A DNA stretch of 64,000 nucleotides from Mycobacterium pinniadriaticum (GCF_026242045.1 NZ_JAPJDO010000018.1:1-64000), one strand, 5' to 3'. Positions 1 to 11,261 are shown, counted from the first letter of the stretch. A program made the numbers and translations. Notes: generated from the letters alone by a model not told the origin.

Positions 1-125
1 CTTCATGGTTGACCCCGCCCGTCTGCGACGCAAGCACCTCACCAGGCCGAACACCACGGCCAAATTTTCATCCTCCACCACCGGGCGCAGCCCCCCAGAC
101 AGCTGCTCGCGCAGGGGAACGCCCG

Positions 126-2351
<2,226 letters not shown>

Positions 2352-2520
2352 GTGCTGTTGTCTCCCGGGCGTCAGTCAGTCAGGTGCGGTGGCGAATATC
2401 AGTATCGCGTCGCATCCGACGCTACGTGATCGCGGTCGCGGGATCCGTGCAGAGGTCTACGTCACAGTGCCTACCCGGGTCTCCCAGATATCCCGCTGGC
2501 CTCCCCTTACAAAGGTGCGC

Positions 2521-2526
2521 TACGCT
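2521..2526 (+). promoter_or_regulatory. Candidate -10 element of the met operon
   Basis: TACGCT matches the mycobacterial -10 pattern TANNNT. It ends 7 bases before the first base of the SAM-IV aptamer (2534), so transcription would start at the aptamer edge. No convincing -35 was seen. Confidence 0.45.
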
Positions 2527-2533
2527 TTGGGTC

Positions 2534-2660
2534 GGTCATGAGCGCCAGCGTCAAGCCCCGGCTCGCTGGCCGGCAACCCTCCAACCGCGGTGGGGTGCTC
2601 CGGGTGAAGACCAGGTTGAGCAGCCGCAACCGGCTGCACGGCAAGCGCGGGTCCGCTTGA
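2534..2660 (+). promoter_or_regulatory. SAM-IV riboswitch
   Basis: The stretch beginning GGTCATGAGCGCCAGCG, through CGGCAACCCTCCAACCGCGG, to the GGGTGAAGACCAGG segment matches the actinobacterial SAM-IV aptamer. GGTC at 2534-2537 can pair with GACC at 2609-2612 to close the core. A hairpin follows at 2621-2636 (CAGCCG, loop CAAC, CGGCTG), as in the SAM-IV layout. SAM-IV riboswitches bind S-adenosylmethionine and lower expression of methionine genes. It sits 170 bases upstream of metC, so control of metC-metX is the natural reading. The exact 3' edge and the expression platform are not resolved. Confidence 0.9.
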
Positions 2661-2690
2661 ACGGGCCCCCCGAGTAGACAGGGAAACCTG

Positions 2691-2732
2691 ATGCGTACCC
2701 GTTTGGGGCCTTGTATGAGCCACTGTTACTGA
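2691..2732 (+). CDS. Short Cys-containing leader ORF between riboswitch and metC
   Basis: ATG at 2691 opens 13 codons, MRTRLGPCMSHCY, followed by TGA. An AGGGAAA purine run lies 5 bases upstream and could act as ribosome binding site. The peptide has two Cys and two Met in 13 residues and lies between the SAM-IV aptamer and metC. Short Cys-rich leader ORFs are known in mycobacteria as cysteine-responsive attenuators of sulfur genes, so a second control by sulfur amino acids is possible. That role is inference; translation is not shown by the sequence. Confidence 0.45.
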   Translation: MRTRLGPCMSHCY

Positions 2733-2828
2733 ACCCACCGCCACGGCGCGCGCGTCATCCTGTTGACCCAGCTGCACCGGGCAAACCCCAGCTGACCTGA
2801 CCCTTTCCTCCTGAGGAGCACCTTTTCC

Positions 2829-4178
2829 ATGAGCGCACCAGAGACCGATCCGAGCGCCACCTGGTCGTTCGAGACCAAACAGATCCACGCCGGCCAGACC
2901 CCCGACGTCGCAACGCACGCCCGGGCCCTGCCGATCTACGCGACCACCTCGTACACCTTCGACAACACCGACCACGCCGCCGCACTGTTCGGGCTGGCCG
3001 AGCCCGGCAACATCTACACCCGGATCATGAATCCGACCACCGATACCGTCGAGCAGCGCATTGCGGCGCTGGAGGGTGGCGTCGCGGCCCTGTTCCTGGC
3101 CTCCGGCCAGGCCGCGGAGACGTTCGCGATCCTCAACCTGGCCAGCGCCGGCGATCACATCGTGTCGAGCCCGCGGCTGTACGGCGGCACCTACAACCTG
3201 CTGCACTACACGCTGCCCAAGCTGGGTATCGAGACCACGTTCGTGACCGATCCCGACGACCCGGAGTCCTGGCAGGCTGCCGTCCAGCCGAACACCAAGG
3301 CGTTCTTCGGCGAGACGATCTCCAACCCACAAATAGATGTGCTGGATATCCCGGCTGTGGCCAAGGTGGCCCACGACAACGGGGTGCCGCTGATCGTCGA
3401 CAACACCATCGCCACTCCCTACCTGATCCAGCCGATCGCCCACGGCGCCGACATCGTCGTGCACTCGGCGACCAAGTACCTCGGCGGTCACGGCTCGGCG
3501 ATCGCCGGCGTGATCGTCGACAGCGGCAAGTTCGACTGGACCAGCGGAAAGTTCCCGGGCTTCACCACTCCCGATCCCAGCTATCACGGCGTGGTGTTCG
3601 CCGAACTCGGCCCGCCGGCGTACGCGCTGAAGGCCCGCGTTCAATTGCTCCGCGACCTGGGCTCGGCGGCGTCTCCCTTCAACGCGTTCCTGATCGCCCA
3701 GGGCCTGGAAACCCTGAGCCTGCGGATCGAACGGCACGTCGCCAACGCCCAGAAGGTGGCCGAATACCTCTCCGGCCACGACGACGTGGTGTCGGTCAAC
3801 TACGCGGGTCTGCCGACCTCGCCGTGGTATGAGCGGGCAAAGAAGTTGGCGCCCAAGGGAACCGGAGCGGTTCTCGCCTTTGAACTGGCCGGCGGCGTCG
3901 CGGCGGGCAAGGCGTTCGTCGACGCTCTCACCCTGCACAGCCACGTCGCCAACATCGGTGACGTGCGATCACTGGTGATCCACCCGGCCTCGACCACTCA
4001 CCAGCAGTTGTCCGCGGACGAGCAGCTGGCGACCGGTGTCACGCCGGGGCTGGTACGACTCGCCGTCGGGCTCGAGGGTATCGACGACATCCTGGCCGAC
4101 CTGGAGCGCGGCTTCGCGGCCGCCAAGTCCGTGTCGGAGGCCGAGTCTTCGGACCCGCGGGCCGTGGCGGCCTTTTGA
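2829..4178 (+). CDS. metC: O-acetylhomoserine sulfhydrylase
   Basis: The 449-residue PLP enzyme joins O-acetylhomoserine with sulfide to give homocysteine in methionine synthesis. It belongs to the Cys/Met metabolism PLP family: the lysine that forms the Schiff base is K216 in SATKYLGGHG, and the preceding IVDNT motif is present. The ATG at 2829 follows a GAGGAG ribosome binding site, which could partly pair with the CTCC just before it. The stop overlaps or nearly touches the next gene, metX, forming an operon. The mycobacterial name metC is used although the enzyme is of the MetY type. Control by the upstream SAM-IV riboswitch is expected. Confidence 0.95.
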   Translation: MSAPETDPSATWSFETKQIHAGQTPDVATHARALPIYATTSYTFDNTDHAAALFGLAEPGNIYTRIMNPTTDTVEQRIAALEGGVAALFLASGQAAETFAILNLASAGDHIVSSPRLYGGTYNLLHYTLPKLGIETTFVTDPDDPESWQAAVQPNTKAFFGETISNPQIDVLDIPAVAKVAHDNGVPLIVDNTIATPYLIQPIAHGADIVVHSATKYLGGHGSAIAGVIVDSGKFDWTSGKFPGFTTPDPSYHGVVFAELGPPAYALKARVQLLRDLGSAASPFNAFLIAQGLETLSLRIERHVANAQKVAEYLSGHDDVVSVNYAGLPTSPWYERAKKLAPKGTGAVLAFELAGGVAAGKAFVDALTLHSHVANIGDVRSLVIHPASTTHQQLSADEQLATGVTPGLVRLAVGLEGIDDILADLERGFAAAKSVSEAESSDPRAVAAF

Positions 4179-4189
4179 GTGAGCCTGAC

Positions 4190-5329
4190 ATGACTATCAG
4201 CGATGAACGCATAGTGACCCTGCCGGCCGAGGGTGAGATCGGCGTCGTCGACATCGGCCCGCTGACGCTGGAAAGCGGAGACGTGCTCGACCACGTCTCG
4301 ATCGCCGTGCAGCGCTGGGGTGAGCTCTCCCCGGCTCGCGACAACGTCGTGGTGGCGCTGCATGCCCTCACCGGTGACTCTCATCTGACCGGACCGGCCG
4401 GTCCCGGCCACCCCACCCCGGGCTGGTGGGACGGCGTGGCAGGGCCGGGCGCACCGATCGACACCAATCGCTGGTGCGCGGTGGCCACCAACGTGCTGGG
4501 TGGTTGCCGCGGATCCACCGGGCCCAGTTCACTGGCCCGCGACGGTAAACCGTGGGGGTCCCGCTTCCCGATCATCACGGTGCGCGACCAGGTCAACGCC
4601 GATGTCGCCGCGCTGGCGGCGCTCGGCATCACCGAGGTCGCCGCACTGGTGGGCGGTTCGATGGGCGGCGCGCGCGCCCTGGAGTGGATGGTCGCTTACC
4701 CCGAGCGGGTGCGGGCCGCCCTGGTGCTGGCCGTCGGCGCCCGAGCCACGGCCGACCAGATCGGCACCCAGAGCACCCAGATCGCGGCGATCAAGGCCGA
4801 CCCGAACTGGCAGGGCGGCGACTACCACGGCACCGGCCGCAATCCCGATGTCGGGCTGCAGCTGGCGCGCCGGTTCGCCCACCTGACCTACCGCGGCGAG
4901 CTCGAGCTGGACAACCGGTTCGGCAACGGAGCCCAGGATGATGAGGACACCCTGGCCGGCGGCCGCTACGCGGTGCAGAGCTACCTGGAATACCAGGGCA
5001 CCAAGCTGGTCGAACGGTTCGACGCCGGCAGCTACGTGACACTGACCGAGACGCTGTCCAACCATGATGTCGGGCGCGGGCGCGGCGGGGTGGCCGCCGC
5101 CCTCGGGTCGTGCCCGGTTCCCACCGTCGTCGGGGGGATCACCTCCGACCGGCTCTACCCACTGCGGCTGCAGCAGGAGCTGGCCGGCTTGCTGCCGAAC
5201 TGTTCGGGCGTCGACGTCGTCGAGTCGATCTACGGCCACGACGGCTTCCTCGTGGAAACCGAGGCCGTGGGCGGGTTGATCCGCCAAACCTTGGAACTGG
5301 CCGACGGCAAAGGTGCCCGCACCCTGTGA
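4190..5329 (+). CDS. metX: Homoserine O-acetyltransferase
   Basis: The enzyme acetylates homoserine with acetyl-CoA, supplying the substrate of the upstream gene. It is an alpha/beta hydrolase-fold protein of 379 residues. The nucleophile is S157 in GGSMGGARAL, and the catalytic His lies in the C-terminal YGHDGFLVE. A TTG at 4175 overlapping the metC stop is also in frame, but ATG 4190 gives MTISDERIV, which matches the mycobacterial N-terminus as I remember it. In M. tuberculosis the same gene is called metA (Rv3341). The stop overlaps the next start (GTGA). Confidence 0.95.
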   Translation: MTISDERIVTLPAEGEIGVVDIGPLTLESGDVLDHVSIAVQRWGELSPARDNVVVALHALTGDSHLTGPAGPGHPTPGWWDGVAGPGAPIDTNRWCAVATNVLGGCRGSTGPSSLARDGKPWGSRFPIITVRDQVNADVAALAALGITEVAALVGGSMGGARALEWMVAYPERVRAALVLAVGARATADQIGTQSTQIAAIKADPNWQGGDYHGTGRNPDVGLQLARRFAHLTYRGELELDNRFGNGAQDDEDTLAGGRYAVQSYLEYQGTKLVERFDAGSYVTLTETLSNHDVGRGRGGVAAALGSCPVPTVVGGITSDRLYPLRLQQELAGLLPNCSGVDVVESIYGHDGFLVETEAVGGLIRQTLELADGKGARTL

Positions 5330-6060
5330 CCGAGTCGCGGCGGATGCGTTCACTGTCCTTCGGGTCCGAGGCCGCCGCCTACGAGCGCGGGCGCCCGTCG
5401 TACCCGCCGGAAGCCATCGACTGGTTGCTGCCCCCCGGTGCGCGCGACGTGCTCGACCTCGGTGCCGGTACCGGCAAGCTGACCACCCGACTGGCCGAGC
5501 GTGGCCTCGACGTGGTGGCGGTCGACCCGTTGGCCGAGATGCTGGAGCTGCTCAGCTCGGCACTGCCCGACACCCCGGCGCTGCTGGGCACCGCAGAACA
5601 AATCCCCCTGCCCGACAACAGCGTCGACGCGGTTCTGGTGGCTCAGGCCTGGCACTGGTTCGATCCGCAGCAGGCGGTCACCGAGGTGGCCCGGGTGCTG
5701 CGGCCGGGTGGGCGGCTGGGGCTGGTGTGGAACACCCGTGATGAGCGCCTGGGCTGGGTCAAGGATCTCGGCAGCATCATCGGCCACGAGGTCGATCCGT
5801 TCAGCAACTCGGTCACCTTGCCCGAACCGTTCGCCGACCTGGCCCGCCACCACGTGGAGTGGACGAGTTACCTGACGCCGCAAGCGTTGATCGACCTGGT
5901 GGCATCGCGCAGTTACTGCATCACCCAACCGGCTGCGGTGCGCACCCAGACGCTGGAGGAAGTCCGCGAGTTGCTGGCCACCCATCCCGCGCTGGCCAAT
6001 TCGACCGGACTGGCACTGCCCTACATCACGGTGTGCATCCGGGCGACACTGGCGAGCTGA
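5326..6060 (+). CDS. Class I SAM-dependent methyltransferase
   Basis: The 244-residue protein resembles Rv3342, which follows metA in M. tuberculosis. SAM-binding motif I is VLDLGAGTGKLT near residue 40, and a typical motif of the methyltransf_11 class, VARVLRPGGRLGLVW, follows near 125. The GTG at 5326 overlaps the metX stop TGA by three bases, so it is the last gene of the metC-metX operon. The substrate is unknown. Its position suggests a link with methionine or SAM turnover, which is inference only. Confidence 0.85.
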   Translation: MTESRRMRSLSFGSEAAAYERGRPSYPPEAIDWLLPPGARDVLDLGAGTGKLTTRLAERGLDVVAVDPLAEMLELLSSALPDTPALLGTAEQIPLPDNSVDAVLVAQAWHWFDPQQAVTEVARVLRPGGRLGLVWNTRDERLGWVKDLGSIIGHEVDPFSNSVTLPEPFADLARHHVEWTSYLTPQALIDLVASRSYCITQPAAVRTQTLEEVRELLATHPALANSTGLALPYITVCIRATLAS

Positions 6061-6146
6061 GGGCGGTAGCAGACCGCGCGCCGAGACGGCACTTATTCGC
6101 GCCCCTACTCGCGAAACGTGTACATGTTCCGCAGTCTCGGCGAGGG

Positions 6147-6476
6147 CTACGACGTGCCCAGCGGGTCGATCGTCCACGCGATGTACACCATCGCCACGCA
6201 CACCGTCGTCATGGTCGCGAAGTCCAAGCCACGGGAGCGCACCACCAACAGCCCCGCCCGCTCTTCGGTCAGCATGAGGCGCAATGCGGCGGCCACGCCG
6301 ACCGCGATGCCGATCAGCAGCGAACCGCGGCGCCAGAATCCCGCCGCCACCAGGATGAAGGCGACTACGAAGATCACCCCGACGCCCAGGATCGGCCACT
6401 GCGAACGCACCACCCGCCCCGTGAAGGCCACCGCCTCCGCACGCGTCGGCAGCCGGCGCCTCGCCCGGGCGGTCAC
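6147..6476 (-). CDS. DUF3017 membrane protein
   Basis: This is a 109-residue protein with three hydrophobic segments: about residues 28-48 (ILGVGVIFVVAFILVAAG), 52-67 and 87-102. It matches the DUF3017 family, whose member Rv3355c lies beside folD in M. tuberculosis. The GTG start at 6476 overlaps the folD stop (GTGA), so the two are co-transcribed. Function is unknown. Confidence 0.8.
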   Translation of the reverse strand: MTARARRRLPTRAEAVAFTGRVVRSQWPILGVGVIFVVAFILVAAGFWRRGSLLIGIAVGVAAALRLMLTEERAGLLVVRSRGLDFATMTTVCVAMVYIAWTIDPLGTS

Positions 6477-7333
6477 TGGGCCGCTTCGGCCAGTTCGACG
6501 ACGTTGGTGAGCAAGAACGCCCGGGTCAGCGGACCCACCCCGCCGGGGTTGGGTGACACCTGCCCGGCGACCTCCCAGACATCAGGATGCACATCACCGG
6601 TGAGCTTGCCGTCCACCCGGCTCACCCCCACGTCGACGACGGCCGCACCGGGCCGCACCATGTCCGGCGTCAGCATGTGCGGCACACCGACGGCGGCCAC
6701 GATGATGTCGGCCTGCCGGGTCAGCGCGGGAAGGTCACGAGTTCCGGTGTGGCACAACGTCACCGTGGCGTTTTCACTGCGGCGGGTGAGCAACAGCCCC
6801 AACGGGCGGCCCACGGTGACACCACGGCCGATCACCACCACGTGCGCCCCGGCGATCGGTACCTCGTAGCGGCGCAGTAGGTGCACGATGCCGCGGGGAG
6901 TACACGGTAAGGGCGCGGCTGGGCCATGTCCAGCGCCGAGGACCAGGCGGCCCAGGTTCGTCGGGTGCAGCCCGTCGGCGTCCTTGGCCGGGTCGACCCG
7001 TTCCAGCGCGGCGTTCTCGTCGAGGTGGCGCGGCAACGGCAGCTGCACGATGTAGCCGGTGCACTCCGGGTTGGCATTGAGCTCATCGAGCGTCTCGTCG
7101 AGTTGCGCCTGGCTGACGTCGGCGGGCAGGTCACGACGGATCGACGTGATACCGACCTTGGCGCAGTCGGAGTGCTTACCGCGTACATAGGCGTGCGAAC
7201 CGGGGTCGTCGCCGACCAGCACGGTGCCCAATCCCGGCGTGCGTCCCGCGGCGGTCAGCGCCGCCACCCGCTCTTTGAGATCGACGAAAATCTCGTCACG
7301 GGTGAGCTTGCCGTCCAGGGTGATAGCGACCAC
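6473..7333 (-). CDS. folD: Bifunctional methylenetetrahydrofolate dehydrogenase/cyclohydrolase
   Basis: FolD interconverts 5,10-methylene-THF, methenyl-THF and 10-formyl-THF. The 286-residue protein carries the catalytic Lys in YVRGKHSDCAKVG, the VQLPLP motif, the NADP-binding GRGVTVGRPLG and the C-terminal PNPGGVGPLT signature. GTG 7333 is chosen because GGAAGA lies about 9 bases upstream and the next residues (VAITLDGK) match mycobacterial FolD. An ATG at 7342 is possible but sits too close to that site. Downstream it overlaps the DUF3017 gene. Confidence 0.95.
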   Translation of the reverse strand: MVAITLDGKLTRDEIFVDLKERVAALTAAGRTPGLGTVLVGDDPGSHAYVRGKHSDCAKVGITSIRRDLPADVSQAQLDETLDELNANPECTGYIVQLPLPRHLDENAALERVDPAKDADGLHPTNLGRLVLGAGHGPAAPLPCTPRGIVHLLRRYEVPIAGAHVVVIGRGVTVGRPLGLLLTRRSENATVTLCHTGTRDLPALTRQADIIVAAVGVPHMLTPDMVRPGAAVVDVGVSRVDGKLTGDVHPDVWEVAGQVSPNPGGVGPLTRAFLLTNVVELAEAAQ

Positions 7334-7403
7334 GCGGCACATTCTTCCATCGCACCGGGAGCTGTCGTTGACAGCATGGAGTACCGCGTGGTCAGCTGCG
7401 GTA

Positions 7404-8603
7404 ATGAACAGTGCGCCAGATGTGTTCAGCCCGGCCAAACTCGGCCCCATCACCTTGCGTAACCGCACCATCAAGTCGGCGACGTTCGAGGCCCGCACGC
7501 CCGATGACGTCGTCTCCGATGACCTGATCGCCTTCCACCGGGCCGTCGCCGCGGGTGGCGTCGGCATGACGACCGTCGCGTACACCGCGGTGAGCCAGGG
7601 CGGCCGCACCAACGGCGGACAGATCTGGATGCGCCCCGCGGCCGTCCCCGGCCTGCAACGCCTCGCCGATGCCGTGCACGCCGAGGGCGCGGCGATCAGC
7701 GCCCAGATCGGCCACGCCGGCCCGGTCGCGAACGCACGCTCGAACAAGGCACAGGCACTGGCCCCGGTCCGGTTCTTCAACCCGCTGTCGATGAAGTTCG
7801 CCAAGCACGCCAGCCGAGACGACATCAATGACGTCATCGCCGCCCATGCGTCGGCGGCCCGGTTCGCCATCGACTCCGGTTTCGACGCCGTCGAAATCCA
7901 TCTCGGCCACAACTATCTGGCCAGCTCGTTTCTGTCGCCGCTGGTGAACCGGCGCAACGACGAGTTCGGCGGATCCCTGGAAAACCGGGCCAAGGTGGCC
8001 CGAGGCATCGTGGCGGCGGTGCGCCGTGAGGTCGAACGCCTCGGTCCCGCCCCGATCGCGGTGACCGCCAAGCTCAATATGGCCGACGGGGTGCGCGGCG
8101 GCATCAGCATCGAGGAGTCGCTGCAGACCGCCAAGTGGCTGCAGGACGACGGCGGGCTGGACGCCATCGAACTGACCGCGGGCAGTTCGCTGCTCAACCC
8201 GATGTACCTGTTCCGCGGCGACGCCCCGGTCAAGGAGTTCGCCGCGGCGCAGAAGTGGCCGCTGAATTGGGGCATGCGCATGACCGGCAAAAAATTCATG
8301 CGCGAATACCCCTACCGGGAGACCTATCTGCTGCGCGACGCCGAGCAGTTCCGCAAGGAGCTGACCATGCCGCTGATCCTGCTCGGCGGCATCACCAACC
8401 GCGAATCGATGGACCGGGCGATGGCTCAGGGCTTCGAATTCGTGGCGATGGGCCGGGCCCTGCTCGCCGAGCCCGATCTGCTCAACCGGATTAAGGCCGA
8501 CGGCGACGCACATTCTGTGCAGTCGCGATGCACGCACTGCAACAAATGCATGCCGACGATCTACTCACGGACCCTCTGTGTGGTGACGGGCGGTCCGGCC
8601 TGA
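7404..8603 (+). CDS. NADH:flavin oxidoreductase (old yellow enzyme type)
   Basis: This 399-residue TIM-barrel FMN protein resembles Rv3359. Typical OYE elements are seen: the N-terminal LGPITLRNRTIKSATFE, QIGHAG near residue 100, the long EIHLGHNYLASSFLSPLVN region with NRRNDEFGGSLENR, and the phosphate-binding MGRALLAEPDL near 350. At the C-terminus the cysteines C-x2-C-x2-C-x9-C (CTHCNKC to TLC) resemble the 4Fe-4S ligands of 2,4-dienoyl-CoA reductase, but the second domain of that enzyme is absent. It diverges from folD with 70 bases between. Start ATG 7404 gives MNSAPDVFSPAKLG. The substrate is unknown. Confidence 0.85.
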   Translation: MNSAPDVFSPAKLGPITLRNRTIKSATFEARTPDDVVSDDLIAFHRAVAAGGVGMTTVAYTAVSQGGRTNGGQIWMRPAAVPGLQRLADAVHAEGAAISAQIGHAGPVANARSNKAQALAPVRFFNPLSMKFAKHASRDDINDVIAAHASAARFAIDSGFDAVEIHLGHNYLASSFLSPLVNRRNDEFGGSLENRAKVARGIVAAVRREVERLGPAPIAVTAKLNMADGVRGGISIEESLQTAKWLQDDGGLDAIELTAGSSLLNPMYLFRGDAPVKEFAAAQKWPLNWGMRMTGKKFMREYPYRETYLLRDAEQFRKELTMPLILLGGITNRESMDRAMAQGFEFVAMGRALLAEPDLLNRIKADGDAHSVQSRCTHCNKCMPTIYSRTLCVVTGGPA

Positions 8604-8640
8604 CGAGCCGAGTGCGTCGCTACCGATAGAGTTGGCGTCG

Positions 8641-11220
8641 ATGAGTCGACCAGCCGCGCCAGTGCTGACAGTTCGGTACGACGGGTCGGAGCGCACCTTC
8701 GCCGCAGGGCACGATGTCGTGGTCGGCCGCGACCTGCGCGCCGACGTGCGCATCGCCCACCCTTTGATCTCCCGCGCCCACCTGGTGCTGCGCTACGACC
8801 ACGGCCGGTGGATGGCCGTCGACAACGGTTCGCTCAACGGCATGTTCGTCAACGGCCGCCGGGTGCCTTCGGTGGACATCACCGATGGTCTGTCGGTCAA
8901 CGTCGGCAATCCGGACGGGCCCGCGATCGGCTTCGGGCTGGGCCGCGCCCAAGGTTCGGTGGGACGTCCGCCGCAGACCTCCTCGGTGCGCCTGGCCGCG
9001 CCACTGTCCTCGCCGTCGTGGCCCGCCGCCCCCACCCGGGGCCCGGCAACGGGCGGAGCATGGCCGCAGTCACCGTCACAACCGCAACCGACATACCAGC
9101 CGCCGGCGTATCCAACGGGTGGTTCGCACCCGCCACCGACGTACCCGACCCGGCCGCCGACTGCGTCGGGGCCGGTGGCACCCCCGCCCGCGTCGGCGCC
9201 GACCCAGCTGCGACCGGCGGTCGGCAAGCAGGCGGGCACGTCGAACATCGCGACGTCGATGCTCAAGATCCTGCGCCCGGGTGCGCCCAGCGAGGTGCCG
9301 CCCGGCGGGATCAAGATCGGTCGGGCAACCGACAACGACATCGTCATCCCCGACGTCCTGGCGTCGCGTCACCACGCCACGCTGATCCCGACCCCGGGTG
9401 GGACGGAGATCGTCGACAACCGCAGCATCAACGGCACGTTCGTCAACGGCAGCCGGGTCGACAGCGCGATGCTGGACGAGGGCGATGTCGTCACCATCGG
9501 CAACGTCGACCTGGTCTTTGCCGGCGGCACGTTGGTCCGGCGCACCGAGACCGAGGCCGCCACCGCCACCGGCGGCCTGGATGTGCGCGCGGTGACCTGG
9601 ACGATCGAGCACAACAAGACGCTGCTGGACAACATCTCGCTGACGGCGCGGCCCGGCACCCTGACCGCGGTGATCGGCCCGTCCGGTGCGGGCAAGTCGA
9701 CGCTGGCCCGGCTGATCGCCGGCTACACCCATCCGACAAGTGGCACAGTGACTTTCGAGGGTCACAACATCCACGCCGACTACGCTTCGCTGCGCTCCCG
9801 GATCGGTATGGTGCCGCAGGACGATGTGGTGCACGGTCAGCTGACGGTAAACCAGGCGCTGTTGTATGCCGCCGAACTGCGGCTGCCACCGGACACCAAC
9901 AAGGAAGACCGCCAGCAGGTGGTGGCCCAGGTGCTCGCCGAGCTGGAGATGACCGAGCACGCGAACACCCGGGTGGACAAGCTGTCCGGCGGGCAGCGCA
10001 AGCGCGCGTCGGTGGCCCTGGAGCTGCTGACCGGACCGTCCCTGCTGATCCTCGACGAGCCGACGTCGGGCCTCGACCCGGCCCTGGACCGCCAGGTCAT
10101 GACGATGCTGCGCCAGCTTGCCGACGCCGGCCGCGTGGTGCTGGTGGTCACGCACTCGTTGACCTACCTCGACGTGTGCGACCAGGTGCTGCTGCTGGCG
10201 CCCGGCGGCAAGACCGCGTTCTGCGGACCGCCCAGCCAGATCGGCCCGGCGATGGGCACCACAAACTGGGCCGACATCTTCAGCGCCGTCGCCGGTGATC
10301 CCGACGCCGCCTATCACCGCTACCTGGCGCATGCCGGCCCGACTCCCCCGCCGCCGCCGCTGGAGGCCCCGTCGGACATCGGCGCACCGACCCACACCAG
10401 TCTGTTCCGCCAGTTCTCCACGATCGCGCGCCGCCAGATGCGGCTGATCATCTCCGACCGCGGTTACTTCGCCTTCCTGGCTCTGCTGCCGTTCATCATG
10501 GGCGTGCTGTCGTTGTCGGTGCCCGGCACCGTCGGATTCGGGGTGCCGGATCCGATGGGTGACGCCCCCAACGAACCCGGCCAGATCCTGGTGCTGCTCA
10601 ACGTCGGCGCCATCTTCATGGGTACCGCGCTGACGGTTCGCGACTTGATCGGCGAGCGGCCGATCTTCCGTCGCGAACAGGCCGTTGGTTTGTCGACGAC
10701 GGCCTACCTGCTCGCGAAAGTCTGCATCTATGCGGTTTTCGCGATCGTGCAATCCTCGATCGTCACCGCGATCACCATCGCGGGCAAGGGCAGCCCGACG
10801 CAGGGATCTCTGACGTTCCTGAGCCCGACGGCGGAGCTGTTCGTGGTGATGGCCGCGACGACCGTCACGGCGGCCATGGTGGGCCTGGCACTGTCCGCAC
10901 TGGCCAAGTCCAATGAGCAGATCATGCCGTTGCTGGTGGTCGCGGTCATGAGTCAGCTGGTGTTCTCCGGCGGCATGATTCCGGTGACGGGGCGTGTGGT
11001 GCTCGATCAGTTGTCCTGGTTCACCCCGGCCCGGTGGGGTTTCGCCGCATCGGCGTCGACGATCGATCTGATCAAGCTGGTGCCGGGACCGTTGACGCCC
11101 AAGGACCGGCACTGGGAACACACCGCGTCGGCCTGGTGGTTCGACATGGCGATGCTCGGAGTGTTGTGCGTCGGGTATCTGAGCCTGGTGCGGTGGAAGA
11201 TTCGGCTGAAAGGCGCGTAA
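8641..11220 (+). CDS. FHA-domain ABC exporter, Rv1747-like
   Basis: This 859-residue protein has the order FHA1, Pro-rich linker, FHA2, ATP-binding domain and ABC-2 membrane domain. FHA1 (about 15-95) has VGRDLRADVRI and NGSLNGMFVNG; the linker lies at about 105-200. FHA2 (about 220-300) has IGRATDNDIVI and NRSINGTFVNG. The ABC domain has Walker A GPSGAGKST, signature LSGGQRKR and Walker B LLILDEPTSGLDP. About six hydrophobic segments follow after residue 600. Rv1747 is phosphorylated by PknF and acts in cell-envelope lipid export; no kinase gene is adjacent here. ATG 8641 gives MSRPAAPVLTVRY. It is almost collinear with Rv1747. Confidence 0.93.
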   Translation: MSRPAAPVLTVRYDGSERTFAAGHDVVVGRDLRADVRIAHPLISRAHLVLRYDHGRWMAVDNGSLNGMFVNGRRVPSVDITDGLSVNVGNPDGPAIGFGLGRAQGSVGRPPQTSSVRLAAPLSSPSWPAAPTRGPATGGAWPQSPSQPQPTYQPPAYPTGGSHPPPTYPTRPPTASGPVAPPPASAPTQLRPAVGKQAGTSNIATSMLKILRPGAPSEVPPGGIKIGRATDNDIVIPDVLASRHHATLIPTPGGTEIVDNRSINGTFVNGSRVDSAMLDEGDVVTIGNVDLVFAGGTLVRRTETEAATATGGLDVRAVTWTIEHNKTLLDNISLTARPGTLTAVIGPSGAGKSTLARLIAGYTHPTSGTVTFEGHNIHADYASLRSRIGMVPQDDVVHGQLTVNQALLYAAELRLPPDTNKEDRQQVVAQVLAELEMTEHANTRVDKLSGGQRKRASVALELLTGPSLLILDEPTSGLDPALDRQVMTMLRQLADAGRVVLVVTHSLTYLDVCDQVLLLAPGGKTAFCGPPSQIGPAMGTTNWADIFSAVAGDPDAAYHRYLAHAGPTPPPPPLEAPSDIGAPTHTSLFRQFSTIARRQMRLIISDRGYFAFLALLPFIMGVLSLSVPGTVGFGVPDPMGDAPNEPGQILVLLNVGAIFMGTALTVRDLIGERPIFRREQAVGLSTTAYLLAKVCIYAVFAIVQSSIVTAITIAGKGSPTQGSLTFLSPTAELFVVMAATTVTAAMVGLALSALAKSNEQIMPLLVVAVMSQLVFSGGMIPVTGRVVLDQLSWFTPARWGFAASASTIDLIKLVPGPLTPKDRHWEHTASAWWFDMAMLGVLCVGYLSLVRWKIRLKGA

Positions 11221-11236
11221 CCGGCGAGAAGCCGGT
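11220..11236 (+). terminator. Candidate hairpin terminator
   Basis: ACCGGC (11220-11225), loop GAGAA and GCCGGT form a perfect 6-bp stem starting at the stop codon of the ABC exporter. There is only a weak T-rich tail, so it may end transcription without a U tract or be chance. Confidence 0.3.
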
Positions 11237-11261
11237 GTTGAGCCCGGCGTGGACCACCACA

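Noticed and set aside
2520..3944. A 474-residue ORF antisense to metC and over the riboswitch
   Set aside because: It has the same shadow features and would overlap a known RNA element.
9076..11121. A 681-residue ORF antisense to the FHA-ABC exporter
   Set aside because: Its Arg/His/Gln-rich composition is that of a shadow frame and no motif is visible.
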